NCBI GenBank assembly: GCA_039111635.1
Contig: JBCAQO010000003.1
Span: 3,534,001 to 3,598,000, forward strand
DNA length: 64,000 nt
Direction: 5' to 3'
Source of the DNA: Heterobasidion occidentale
Taxonomy: Eukaryota; Basidiomycota; Agaricomycetes; Russulales; Bondarzewiaceae
In this document: one piece after another, positions 9,081-21,012 of the stretch
Layout: each line of letters starts with the position of its first letter
Numbering within the stretch: position 1 is the stretch's first letter
Position numbers and translations under genes: made by a program
The notes under the pieces: model-generated
Seen by the model: only the letters and a program-made list of their open reading frames with translations
What the model was told of the DNA's origin: nothing
Database searches by the model: none

Positions 9081-12000
9081 TCACATCTTGCCCAGCCGCT
9101 GGCGCATCTCGGCCACCTCTTCGGGGCGCAGCGTCGCGAGCGACTCGCACGCAGCCGGATGGCTCTCCTCACAGTGCCCGATGAGGTCTTTGCCCGACGC
9201 GTTCAGCGGGAACGAGGCAACGGGGATCGTCGCGTCCGTGTGCTGGCGGCGGTGCCTGCGAGGAACGAAGGTCAGCACAAGACAAAGAAGGGAAGACGAA
9301 GCGAAGAGCCGAAAAGCGAAACACGACGCACAGACACATCCGACACGTCAGCTTCTCTCCTACAGTCGCATAGACCAGATCGATGTGGTTGATGCCCAGC
9401 CGCCCGCGCCGCGGCGCACGCGGACTAGCCACCGAACTGGGGGTTGCAGCGCCCGATCTCGCGCCTCCCTCGTCTGCCTCGCCCATCTCCGCGTCTTGAC
9501 CCGCTCCGTCCGGCGGGGGCACGACGGCCTCGGCGGTCGGAGGCTCCGCGACCATATCGCCGAGCGCGGCCTCGACCTGGGCTTCGTCCCCGGTGGGCGA
9601 CAGCGATGCCGATGCCGCGGGACACACGACGGGTTTTGCGTCGTCTTCCGCGCGGCTTGAGCTTGCCGGCTGCGCGCGCACGACTGGGGAGACGGCGGCG
9701 GAGGCGGGCACGGAGGCAGATGCGGCGGCCGCGCGGTCGCTCTCGGGGCCCCCGTGCTCGAAAGACACGCGCGACCTCTTCCGCGGTCTGTCGTCCAGCT
9801 CGCTGGCGCCGCCGGCGCCCTTCACTTCTGCAGCGCTCGGCTCTGCGCGGACACGGGCCTCGGCTTCCACCGCTTTGCGCACGCGGGTGGCGGGCGAGCT
9901 CGGATGGCTCTGCGTCAAGTCAATGGCAGCCGCATCCGCGTCCATGTCCGTGTCGATCGCGGCGCGGGTCAGGGTGGGCGAAGCGGTCGCTGTAGACGTG
10001 CACAGGACAGCCGGGATGAGGGCGCGCGCCGAGCAGGAGCAGGTACGCGAGAGCTGTGAGTTCACGTTGGACGGTTGTCAGTGCATGAACAGTTAGGGGA
10101 AAGGCAAGGAATAGTGTGCACGCACCTGTCGAAGCACGTCTTTGGCCTCCACGAGGTCCATCTGGGCTTGAACACGTGCTTTGCGTTCGCTCGTCGCTTG
10201 TTCGACGACTACTCGTGTGGAGAGGACCAGCACGCAAAAAAGTCAGAATGATTGGAAAAGAGCAAAGAAGAAAGGCACGGATCCGAACAGCGGGAAAAGA
10301 CACGAGGTTAAGGATGTAGAGAGCGCAGAGAGGAATATTAGGGATGAACACCCGCAATCCATAATGCACTCTCGTCTTTGCGGAGGCCAAGAAACAGAAG
10401 AGGCACCTCAAACAGACGGGACTCACACTTCTTCAGATTTTGCGGCACCTCTTTCGCGACCGCCGCACGCGCCGCGGCCCACACCTCCGGCGAAACCGAG
10501 CTCAAGTCGATCGGCGATCGCGCGCCCACCGCCCGCATCACCTCCAGCTCACGCTCCAACCTCCTCCTGTCCTCCTCGCTCTTCTGCAGCTGACCCATCA
10601 ACCCTCTCATGCCCTCCTCCGCCTGCCTCTTCCCGTCCTCGCTCCTGCTCCACGCATCGCCCAGTCTCCTGCACTCCTCCTCGAACCGCCGCCGCTCGCC
10701 GTCCAACCGCGCGCACACCCCAAGCAGCCGCTCGCGCTCCTTCGCCAGCGCACGGTGGGACGTCGTGATCGCCGCGATCTCGCGGCTGACGGAGGACACG
10801 GTCGCACCCCACGTCTTTTCGAGCAGATCCTTCGTCGGCTGGAGCAGGTCGAACGTGACGAGCGAAGGGTCGGAGAGGGTCGGCGGGTTGTACGGAGCCG
10901 GCGCGCTGGCGCCGGCGCTTCCCGCCGCCACGGCGCCGGCCCCGTGGCCGTGGCCGGGTGGCAACGTGGAAGGGGCGGCGGCGCTGGTGCTCGATGTCGG
11001 CGTCGGCGGTGCGGTCGCCGTTCCAGGTGCAGGTGGGGACTGCGCCGTTGCGCTCGATAGCGTTACGGAGCCGGGAGCGGAAGCCGGCCCAAGCCCGGGC
11101 GTATGTGCGGGCGACGATGCCGCTGGCAACGTAGGCCCCGATGCTCGGCGAGCGGGCGCGGGGACGAGAGGCAGAGACACAGGCCCTGAGGCGCGCCGTT
11201 GTCGTGGCCCTGGGGCATGTTGATGTTGCTGTTGTTGCTGTTGATGCTGCTGCTGCTGTGGTTGATGATGCTGTTGTTGAATCGGCGAGTGTTGTTGATG
11301 TTGAGACTGGTGCGGCTGGGGCTGGGGCTGGGGCTGGGGCTGGGGCTGGGGCTGGGGCTGGGGCTGGGGCTGGGGCTGGGGCTGGGGCTGGGTATGGACC
11401 GGCAACAACTGCGGCGGGCGCGCGTGTGGAGGAGGCTGGAACGGATGTGATGGTTGCAACTGCGAACGCGAACTTGTGGGCGCATTCATATGATTAAGCC
11501 AGTGGTCATACGAAGCCTGCTGCGTGTGCGGTTGTTGTGGGTGCGGTTGTTGGAGCTGCTGCTGATAATACAGTTGCTGTTGCTGCAGATGTTGCTGTTG
11601 TTGCATTTGTTGTTGCATTTGTTGTTGATGTGGATGCTGATGTGATACGTGAGTAGGGGCTTGCGCGCGCTGGAAAGCCGGGGCCGAGGCATGGACCTGG
11701 GGATTCCAAGATTGAGGTGCTGAATGCGCGGAGCTCCCTGCATTCAAAGGTGGATGCGAGTGTGAATGGGGATTCTGCGCAAGCTGTGGAGGGGCCGCGT
11801 GGTGCGTCGAGGTCGGGAGCTGCGGCGTGCCAATTGCTGGACGGGACTGCTGCTGTTTCATGGCCCAAGATGCATCGTTGCCGAAGGACGTTTGTAGCGA
11901 TAATGGCGCTGACGATGGCACCGGGATCTGGGTGATCAAGGAGGCGGAGGTGGGCGTGTGCTGCTGGACGCCTGAGCCCGAGCTCGATCCTGTGCCCTCG

Positions 12001-12323
12001 TGGTCAAATGTAGGTCCTGCGGTGGGGTTGGCGGGAGACGTGCCGTGCGCGGACGGCGGGGGCGTGGGGATCGGGGCATATGATGCGTGTTGATGCGCGT
12101 GCGCGTTATTTTGCCGTGTCATATTTGTCTGCGTGTCTCGCGTAGACGAAGAGTCGGCAAGCGACGACGCGGTGGCGACGGCGCCTATGGCGGCGGCGGT
12201 AGCAGCGATATTGAGGGGGGTGAGGAGACGTGGAGAAGACGCGCGACTTATGGACGACATGGACCGCCTCGATGCGGGTCTCGAGGTGGGTCTCGACATT
12301 GAGCCGTTCGTCGGCGGATCCAT
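9081..12323 (-). CDS. Gln/Pro-rich coiled-coil protein with C2H2-like C-terminus
   Basis: Four exons join in phase: 12323-10427, 10211-10126, 10053-9332 and 9255-9081, giving 959 residues with no frame break. The N-terminal 490 residues are Ser/Pro/Gln-rich, with poly-Gln and a (PQ)n tract. Around residue 495 is TKDLLEKTWGATV, opening a coiled coil that runs through exon 2 (RKARVQAQMDLVEAKDVL). A Pro/Ala-rich linker carries a basic RPRKRSRV stretch, a possible nuclear signal. The last 60 residues contain CRMC ... HCEESH, a C-x2-C/H-x4-H zinc-finger-like pair split by the last intron, then RPEEVAEMRQRLGKM. Composition and the finger suggest a nuclear regulator; no family name is known to me. 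It is related to the gene at 6921-8470. Confidence 0.75.
11314..11391 (-). repeat. Hexanucleotide tandem repeat coding for (Pro-Gln)n
   Basis: About 13 near-perfect copies of GGGGCT (plus strand) are read on the minus strand as alternating Pro and Gln within the intact coiled-coil gene. The unit is a multiple of three, so length changes keep the frame. Confidence 0.9.
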
Positions 12324-13165
12324 TGCGGTCTGTGAGAGGATCTATGCGAATCGATGATTGAGCCTTGGAATTGGCGGCGTGTTTTCACGTGTGTATGGCT
12401 GTTGATGATCACTTCACGTCGCTCTGTTCGCATCAAGCCGCCGCAGGCGCTGCGGGATGTACGTAGTGGGCGCTGTGGGATGCAGCGGGCAAGTCGACGT
12501 TGCAAAGGACAAGGAGTGAGGGAGAGGACAGGAGTTTTGGTGTCAAATTAATTTCGAGGCAGACTCTCACGTGCAATACGCGTGACCGCAAATGGAGGTA
12601 AACGCATCGCGTGCAGCGCATTGTCAGTGCGCACTGCGTAGTCCCATCTCAGTTACGAGGGAAGAAATTTGCCTGTGCTGAGCGAGTCAATCGCGTGAAT
12701 GAGATGGCGACGGGTCGGAAGCAGCGCATGATTCAATCCACACCAATGGAGACGTTTCCAAAGATTCGGCAGGACTCGGCGGTCTTCAGGATCATCGGAC
12801 TTGGAAATGGGACCCAATGGGACCTCCTCTAACCTCAGCGCCAATTCACTGCGCTCAACTTCGCTCAACACTCTGAGTTCTGGTAGGTATATCCGTTTTT
12901 GACCGCGTCCTGATCTGACACTCATCTTGAAGCTTCAAGTAGTCAAAACTGCCCATCGCTGAACGTTTTCACCGTGAGAATTGGAAAGAACACTCACACA
13001 GTGGCTGCCGCATGCTCCCCGCAGTGGTAGGCGTTACCGGTGCGCATAGCTCTTCTTATTGTTGACTTGATTTCTCTCTTCATTTATGATGTTAAAACTT
13101 ATCTTGAATTGCCATTTGTGTTGTCAGAATCATGGGCCATCATACATCATTCGACTGCCTCTCAC
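12324..13165. other. Divergent intergenic region
   Basis: It lies between the start of the minus-strand coiled-coil gene and the F-box remnant. Only short open frames without motifs are seen. It presumably holds the promoter of the minus-strand gene. Confidence 0.4.
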
Positions 13166-14756
13166 ATGCAGGGGCTGCCTGTTGAGATCCTCGAACTCGT
13201 AATGATAGCCTGCGCATTTCCGCCGCCGAGCGTCTACTTCACTTCAGATTACTCCCGCGCTCCGAAATGGATAAATATCACATACGTTTGTCGTCACTGG
13301 CGTCAAGTTGCTCTTCAATGCCCTCATCTCTGGACGCATATCACCAATTCTCTAAGTGCTTCGTGGGTGGTCGCGCTCCTCGATCGCTCGGGCACGCAAG
13401 CTTTGGCTGTTGAAATTCATGGAACTTTGATGGCCGTCCCAGCCCTTGAGAGTCATCTTCCCGCTCATATCTCCCGAGTCAGACACCTTCGTTTGGATTT
13501 TTACCAGATCTCTGATCATTTAGAGAGAACTGCCGTTGATGTTCTTGCAACCCCTGCTCCAATCTTGGAAAGCCTTATCATCAATAATTCGACCAACCTG
13601 AACTTGGCGAAGGTCTCTTTGCAGGATATACACCCCGCTTGCAGCGACTCTGCATTAATCATGATCTACATGTTCTTCCAAGATTTCTCCTTCCCAACCT
13701 GACTCATCTCGAGATCGAGAGGGCCTCTACAATAGAAGAGATGATTGCGACACTTCGATGGACACCGCTTCTAGAAACCCTTTCCCTCACTCTCCATGAC
13801 TTCCCCTCCTCTCAGACGTTCGACGACATCATCCATCTTCCAATCTCTCAAATTTGGAGTTGAGTGGGATGGAGGTATATGACGGCTGTGCCTACTTTCT
13901 CCGACGAGTGCAATTGCCCCGACGGTAGATATAAGAGTTTCACTCCACAACATCACCAACAGGAATACAGGGAAGGTTTTGTTGGATATGCTGGGCAGTT
14001 GTCCTCCCCCTAAGAGTAACAACTCTACCCCATTCACATATCTCAAGATAAAGATCTGGAGGTATCAGGACCCGATCTTCGAAGGTCGATTGTGCTCTCG
14101 AGAGGGCTATGAATCTTATGAACCGCAAAAAACATTATGGGCATCGAACAGTACGTACTTGTCATGGTTTGGATACCATCTTCGTCCTCCAGCCCAACTC
14201 GATTTCCATTGTATCTCTCCATGCTCTGATCGCCTTTTGCCTATGGTGGCCCTCCGGTCGATATTTGATTGTATGCCCTTGACGGACGTTCACACATTGG
14301 ATCTGTCCGTTGATCTATCACCGACGGTCGCCGGCCAGGATTACAAGAGCAAGTCCAGGGCACAAGCTTGGGATCCCAAAGAATGGCTGCCTATCCTTCG
14401 TCTCCTGCCGTACGTCCGAACCCTCAAATTATCCCAGGACGCCATCATTGGAGTTCTGCGGGCCCTTACACCCGGAAAGAGCGATGGCTCAATCACACCT
14501 CTTTGGGTCTGCCTTTCAAGGCTCATTATCGACAGCACTTTCAGTGATGTTTTGGCAAGCGCCAGTCATCGAAGGCTGTTCCTAAGACCCTGGCAGCATT
14601 TCTTGCGCAAAGGCGCGAGGTCGGGCTGGATAACGTTGCTTGCAGTGTCTCTCCCCAAGCAGCGATCAGTGCCCCAAATGCAAGATGGTGTCTTCGAAGA
14701 GTCACATAGCGAAGTTGGGGTAGCGACAATGGACTTCGGCCGACCTACCTTTTGAT
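13166..14756 (+). pseudogene. F-box/LRR-like protein, broken copy 1
   Basis: The ATG at 13166 begins MQGLPVEILELVMIACAF, an F-box-like start, followed by WINITYVCRHWRQVALQCPHL, the typical agaricomycete F-box continuation. Leucine-rich stretches follow (LTHLEIERAST, TPLLETLSLTL, LPYVRTLKLSQDAIIGVLRA). The copy at 32.5-34.3 kb aligns by eye through the same order. The frame changes near 13630, 13860, 13915 and 14580 with no usable splice sites, so this is most likely a pseudogene. An intact member would recruit substrates to an SCF ubiquitin ligase. The end is uncertain: a stop occurs near 14710 in one frame and at 14755 in another. Confidence 0.7.
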
Positions 14757-15728
14757 GTGTCGATATTGGGCCATAATACCAAGCTGATGTTCGAAGGAAC
14801 GATTATGATTACATTGTCTGCGAGTCCGTTCGAAGCCTTGAGCTTCATGTGTGACCAGGAACAGAGCTGTGCACTTGCACGCGCTCGATGCCTGGGAGAC
14901 ACTCAGTGCGAGCCTCGGCCTCGAGGAGGTGCAAGAGCGAAAGGTTTGGGAAAACACCTCAGCATAGACCGCAAGCGATTTCTCGTTGGCTTCGCTACAA
15001 CTGGGCTGAGTGCGAGTTCCTCATCAAGAAACTGCGACACAGGCTCTTCAAGGATGCGCTGCCTGCAACAAAGCTTGTTATTGCAACCGAACGTGTCGAT
15101 TTAGGCAAGTCTTTGCGCACCAAATCTCGTCCATTTTCCTGATCTAGATGTCCCCAGCGACTGAGAATGTCGCAGACCAAAGGGCCTTTGCAAGATTTTC
15201 GAGGAATGGACCAGAGTGGACAGATCCGGACCGAGGCCGAACCTAGATCAGATAAGGGCGAAAAGCATATTTGGTGTAAATTTTGCATTAGGAGCACTGT
15301 ATCAGTACCGTTTTCGGCAGAGATCGGTCGGTTCGAACTTCAGCGCTTCAGCGTCAACTGCCATCATCCACATATATCCGCCGTGCACTTTACCCAACAA
15401 ATTGTCGTCCAATTCTGTTGCTGTGATAGACATTGGCACCTTTAAAATCACCACATGCCAGGCAGAATTAAATCCTCACTTGGCAGCAGTATGCGACAGA
15501 CAAACGAAGTTTTTTCTCGTTCTCAGCTGCGTCTGAGGCTACATGGCAGGCTATTCCTGTGCACCTCTCCCGTGACTCACTTTAGGGTGTCATTCGAAGG
15601 ATAACGCATCGCAGATACTCCAGAACGTCGTCTCCTCCACATCTATACAAGACATCACCGCCGCGCGCAGAGCCTACGTCCGGCTCTCGTGCTAATCAGA
15701 TCCATCTTCTTGCGGACGCACTTACGAA
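14757..15728. other. Gene-poor stretch with possible coding remnants
   Basis: Short frames on the plus strand (for example AWETLSASLGLEEVQER near 14900 and YNWAECEFLIKKLRHRL near 14995) look coding-like but are interrupted by stops. I see no continuous gene. They could be the decayed tail of the F-box gene or another relic. Confidence 0.3.
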
Positions 15729-17667
15729 ATGGAATCATCGCTGTCTTCCGCTCCATTGGACCTACTGCTTGCACTCGATCGGATAGATAATCTCCAGGAC
15801 AAGTACAGGGAGATCACGAGGAGACCGAGAGACGTGCCCGCCCTCCTCCGATCCTCATACCGTGAAGGGAAGCTCACTGATCACAACGCATTGTTGATGT
15901 TCACTTTGGATGCGATACATTCTCGTGGAGATCAGTTGAAAGAATTACTTTCAGGCGGCCTCCACAACGTCTTTGTGGATATCTTGACAGACCATACTGT
16001 CTATGCTACTTTTGAGGTAAGCCAACCGTGCGTATTCCGTAGGTACGCGGACGCTGACGCACGAGTCGCGCTGCACCTCATGTTGGGACCGACCTCAGGG
16101 CTTTTTGGGAAGGCTGATATTTGGTCTTGCAGAGATCGTGCTAGCGCTTGTAGGAGAGCTACGAGGTCAGCGCATGGGGGAAATTTTGATCGTTGACCAG
16201 CTCCTTACTCGGTCTGTTGAGCTCTGGGAAATGATATGGTCCAAGCGTAGCCTGTTGCAGGGCGAAACCACCAGTGACAGAGACTATCAGAAAGCCATCA
16301 AAATTTAGCTGCCTCTTGGAATGTGATGATGAACCAGAAGTGGGCAGTCTTCGAGTCGTCACATCACTCACCACTGAAATCACCCCACAGCAATTTCTCA
16401 TCCGAAAATCCTCTCTGCACTCGCTTAGGGCACGTTGCGATCTACTGCTGGCATCATCTCCCGCAGCCGACTCTAAGCTCTCGGAATACTCGAGGCAATG
16501 ACTTGCTTGCAGTATTAATCAGTCAGTTTCTGAGTGGGTGCTCACAGCAAACTCGATACCAGCTCGTTCAGGAAGCCATCGTCGACACGTTTGGCCCGCA
16601 TGCATGGGTCCAACGTCTTCGCCGTGCGCTGGAGGACCTCGGCTGTCTCAACGATCGTCTGGGCCGGGTCATCGACGTGATCAACTACTTCGGCTCACAC
16701 CCGCATGTGCGGCAAATGCTGTGGGTGTGCAAAATCCAAGAATGCATATTCGTGGCGTTGAAGAGGCAACAACTCTTCGGCGATGCTGCGAACGAGTGGC
16801 CTATCTTCGCAGAGGCTCCGACCTCGATAGGGTGTGTGTCAGATTGAGACGCTCCTGCGCATCCGCTGACGGCCATCTCGCCAGCTGGATGCTCGCAGAC
16901 CATGCCCCGATTTCCGCATATGAACTGATCATACACCATAACATCTTCAAGTGGACTGCTCGCGCCCTGATTCTCGGCGCTGAAAGCCCAATCCAACCCA
17001 TCACGTCCGATGGTCCCCATCTTCTTCGTACGTCGCGCCCGAGGCGCCCGATACTTTCTGCGGCGCTCATCCCATGCATACAGACCACTGGTTGTATATT
17101 TTGAACGCTTACACCGATGTTTTCCGCTCGAATATTGCGAAACCGGCCGCGACGGCGGAAGGCGCCGTGCGTGCAGCCAAACCACCCCGCTCTGCCATCA
17201 TCATGGCCAACGCTGCGCGAAAGGTGTGGTACCGGACGCTGCTCGATCTCCGCGCCTTGCATCCCTCCGCGGATAATCCCATGCCATCGCGCCAACGCGC
17301 GCTCGAAGCATGGACAAGCTTCGGGCACGACCTCGGTCTAGTCGAGTCGGAGGAACACGCGCGCTGGGAGAAGGCGAGGAATGCGCAGCCCCGTCCTCCA
17401 CAAGAAGCGGAGGCGTCGTCCTCGTCGGCGCCTCGGGCTCTGCAGCGCTACTGCAGCTGGAGGCAGTGCGAATACCACACGAAGGAGCCGCGGTATCCGA
17501 TGATGCAGTGCGCACGCTGTGGCGACTCGCGCTACTGCGGTCGATCATGCCAGACGAAGTGAGTCTCCTGCCTGTCTGACTGCCTCGCGCCCTCATGTGC
17601 TTCAAATCTATACAGTGACTGGAAGCACGGTGGACATAGACTTGTCTGCTACGCTCGAAAAGAGTGA
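15729..17667 (+). CDS. MYND-type zinc finger protein
   Basis: The ATG at 15729 opens MESSLSSAPLDLLLALDRID. Clear introns are 16017-16098, 16832-16884, 17028-17083 and 17559-17615; all keep phase. The helical middle contains VELWEMIWSKRSLL and LGHVAIYCWHHLPQ, as in a large agaricomycete family. The C-terminus is a MYND finger, CSWRQC ... CARCGDSRYCGRSC ... DWKHGGHRLVC, with stop 17665-17667. The section 16270-16420 is unclear. Reading frame 1 reaches a stop at 16306, and the next part is in another frame. Either a 35-bp intron (16274-16308) plus one at 16340-16390, or a one-base break, would explain it. MYND fingers usually bind proline-rich partners; the role of this family is unknown. Confidence 0.75.
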
Positions 17668-17718
17668 TGAGCCTCGAAGCTCGCAGTCCCGCAATGTATG
17701 TAGTCCATTTTCTCATTT

Positions 17719-18225
17719 TCATCCGAAGCCTTCGTAGATATCTTCTTTGCACACCATGAACACATCCATGCAGATGTTAGCGCACCGTGGGATGAGCATT
17801 TTTAAGACTCGTGATTTAAATACATGAGTATACGCCGACAGCACGTCCACCCCGTCCGTGTCCTCCATCCCAGACGCCAGCATCGCGGCAGCGAAGCGCT
17901 CGCAGCCCGCGATGGCCGCGTCGCACGACGGCGAGCAGAACACGTGCCTGCACGGCGACAGCCGATGCGTGGCCAGCTTCCGCACACAGCGCGCGCATGA
18001 GGTCTGCACGACGACGACGTCTTTGCCAGTTGCCGCCCCCGCACGGTCTCGGTCGACCTGCGCGATGGGCCTGACGTCTCCGAGCGGCGTGGGAGCGGTC
18101 GCGTTGTTCGCAGCCGGAATGTGCTCGTCGTACAGGGGCCTCCCGCGATATGAATATCTGAAGACCACCTCGGAGGTTGGAGGACGATTGTCAATGTTGC
18201 TGCCTTCGGGAGACTACAGGTAGGT
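17719..18225 (-). pseudogene. MYND-family C-terminal fragment
   Basis: The minus strand encodes a fragment with CARCVRKLATH and SPCRHVFCSPSCDAA, then DVLSAYTHVFKSRVLKML. The last part parallels YILNAYTDVFRSN in the MYND gene that ends at 17667 on the opposite strand. An acceptor-like CTGTAG precedes the fragment near 18214, but I find no upstream exon or start. The fragment converges on the MYND gene, so it may be a relic of an inverted duplication. Confidence 0.45.
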
Positions 18226-18430
18226 CGGTTCTCGCGCAGGCTCCAGCCTCCCTTTTTGTTCCCGCATGGCCTGCATAGCCCTCACACCGCCATCTCCACT
18301 CCCACGCAGTCAATCGAATTTGAATCTACCCCAAGCGCTCAAATATGTATAGTGATTTATATGGCGCGCTTGTTGTTCTCGATGCCTTTATTTCTCTCTC
18401 AACATCTCCACTTGCCTTGACTATTCTATC

Positions 18431-19880
18431 ATGCCTCCAGGATTTGCAATCAGCCTCCACTCGCAGATTATACTAGCCCTACTGGCTATTCATCAGCTCC
18501 AAGAGGAAATTGTTCAAGCCGTCCCCATCCCATCGCTCCAACGACGGTCGCCTTCATCCTGTGCAGATATTCAGGACTGCAGGACGATTTGGAATGTCGT
18601 CTCGAGCTGCATTGTGACGATATTTTCGTGTATATGGGTTGCCGTTCACCCCAACCTTCCGGATATCCACGACTGTCCATGGAAAGTTACTTGGCGCCGC
18701 GCTAAACCGATGCTGCTGGCACTGATTGCCCCGGAGCTCATCATTGTGTTTGCCTTTCGACAACGCGTCTCTGCGCACAGGTTTGCGAAACGATATAAAG
18801 GTGCGTGTTGGGTAACCATCATGATCAAGTCATTAAACTGCTTTCATAGATCGGGGATGGACGAAGACTCACGGTTTCTTTGCGGTAATGGGAGGCTTCG
18901 TGCTGTACGATAACGACGTCCCTGTTCGAGTCCTCTACCTAGAGGACTTCGATGACCCCAGTATCGATTTCCCCGATGTTACAGAGGACGAAATACAGGA
19001 CAGGAGCAAGGGGGACGCGTTATCCAAAGGGCTTGCGATTGTTCAGACCAGCTGGTTCATACTGCAGTGCATAGGCCGAACAGCTGAACGCCTTCCGATC
19101 TCGGAGCTCGAGATTGCGAGCGTGGCATTTGCGGTGCTCAATTTTAGGATGTATGTGCTGTGGTGGGACAAGCCCCTCAACGTCTTGCGCCCGATTCGTG
19201 TGTACAGGAAGGGCCATGGTGAACGAGTGGGCAGCGACCAGGGCCACATCTCTGCTGGATGACAGGAAGAGAGTGTGGCCTCGCCGTCAGAGGACGGCGG
19301 AATTTTTTTGTTATTGTCTGGAAACGGCGAAGACATCTGGGTTCCGATAGAATCGCCGCCCGGGGGGATTCCATCCAGCTCGATCGCATTCAAGAAAAAG
19401 GTCGTCGAGTTGGTGAGGGCGACCTTTGAAGCCTTTCTCATGGTTGTCTTTACCACTGTGATGATGGACCTCCGTGTGTTGAATCCAAAGTCAATGACCA
19501 CAGTCGCTACGTTTCATTCTGGCCGGGACGGTCCCGAAAGTACGCTTGAATTACGTGTTCGTGCTCTATTTACGACGGGGGTCGCATTTGTCTTTGGGGC
19601 CATCCACAGTATTGCCTGGTCTTTTGATTTCCCGACCACTGCAGAACGAACAGTGTGGCGGGTCTCTTCCATCATAACAATGTGTGCGCCGGTTCTAATA
19701 GCATCGTGTTACGCAAACCATTGGCTTGGTCGTAGGATAAGTTCAGCGTGGGGATGGCTTACACAGAAGACGGGTCTTGCTCTTCTCACAGCGATATGTT
19801 TACTGTACCTCTTCTCTCGGCTTGCATTATTGGTCGAATTGTTTACTGGACATGGCTTCAACTTGTATTCTCTGCTGTAG
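18431..19880 (+). CDS. Signal-peptide membrane protein, family copy 1
   Basis: The ATG at 18431 begins a hydrophobic signal segment. It is followed by SSCADIQDCRTIWNVVSSC, a hydrophobic helix (TIFSCIWVAVHPNLP) and APELIIVFAFRQ. An intron at 18801-18849 joins DRGWTKTHGFFAVMGGFVLY, then DRSKGDALSKGL and two or three more hydrophobic spans in the C-terminal half. An in-frame TGA at 19260 sits in the variable linker. It is removed if GTG-CAG 19227-19265 (39 bp) is an intron; otherwise the copy is truncated. The architecture and motifs match the genes at 53788 and 55424. The family is common in agaricomycetes and has no assigned function. Confidence 0.7.
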
Positions 19881-20064
19881 TACTCACTTCGAACACGCTT
19901 GTTGTTCGAGGTAATCCCGTCGCAGGTTTCCAATATAAGTCCCTTTCCCCGACAAACCGAACACAATAATAATGTCGAAATACAAGCATCTTGGCAACCC
20001 TGAAAATCCCTGAGAGAAAAGCAGTCTACAGCAGCCTAGACCAAAACACCGAGGAAAAAGCAGT

Positions 20065-21012
20065 CTAATTGGCGACGAAGGGCACGACGCATTCCTTCAC
20101 GAAGTACTCGTGGAATCGATTGTCGGGCGTGAGTTCGGGGTGGAACGTGGTGAGAAGGTGTCGGCCCTGTCTGAGCGCGACGATGGATTGATCGGGAGTA
20201 TTTTCGAGCGTGTGCGGCAGGAGGTCAGAAGGTATGCGGGAGATGATTTGGACGGGGGCGTCGGAGATGGTTGCTGTGAGTGATAAGATCACCTAGAAAA
20301 TTCCAATGAAAACGTTCGGTCAAGAAAAGTATGTAAATAAGAATACACACAGGTGCACGGATAAAAACCCCTGTAAATGGTGTTGACGGATCTCGAAGGC
20401 CGTCAACTGTGAGAGGCGCTTCGAACGATTCAACCTGAAAGTTAGAATTCAAATTATAGGTGTATCCATAAGCATTCACATTGTGGAACGTCGTAAGAAA
20501 ATAGCTGCGCTGACCTGCGAACCCCATCCGTTCCGTGCAACGGTAACAGATACACCGCCCAAAAGCTCCTGGCCTCCCTTCTTCGGGTTTGCCACGGCCT
20601 GCGCCAGCAAAATCGCCCCTGCACACGTTCCCCACACTGACTTCGTCCTGACAAACTCACGCAGTGGTTCCAGCAATCCAGAAAGCTTTGCCAACAAGGC
20701 AATGGTCGTCGACTCTGATCAGAAGGTCTAGCGGTCAGCACACGAGTCACGAGCATTTGAAAAGGATAGGAGGGACGGACCTCCACCAGGGATAATTAGA
20801 GCATCACACTTCTCTAGGTCTTCAGGTGTCCGAACCTGGACGACGAACAGCCTCCGCCGTGTGGAGAGTTTCTGCAGTATGTGCTGGTGCTCGATGAAAG
20901 CACCCTGGAGCGCTGAACGCATCGTTCGTCAATGGACCGTCGCATGGGTGAAAAGTTGATGCTCGCCGAGTATTCCAATTGTTAAACCATTGGAGACTGG
21001 AATGTCCTGCAT
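20065..21012 (-). CDS. pdxT: Pyridoxal 5'-phosphate synthase glutaminase subunit (PdxT/SNO)
   Basis: Five exons (21012-20967, 20912-20781, 20714-20515, 20434-20351, 20292-20065) give 229 residues. Motifs are [15 protein letters not shown], the PGGEST glutaminase signature, the nucleophile Cys in [18 protein letters not shown], and the His-x-Glu pair in TTFHPELT. The enzyme hydrolyses glutamine and passes ammonia to PdxS/SNZ, which builds pyridoxal phosphate (vitamin B6) in the cytosol. The length fits the family. The start was chosen because it directly precedes the conserved beta strand. Intron 1 (20966-20913) begins with GC instead of GT; the protein motif across the junction leaves no alternative. 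No PdxS gene is present in this window. Confidence 0.93.
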
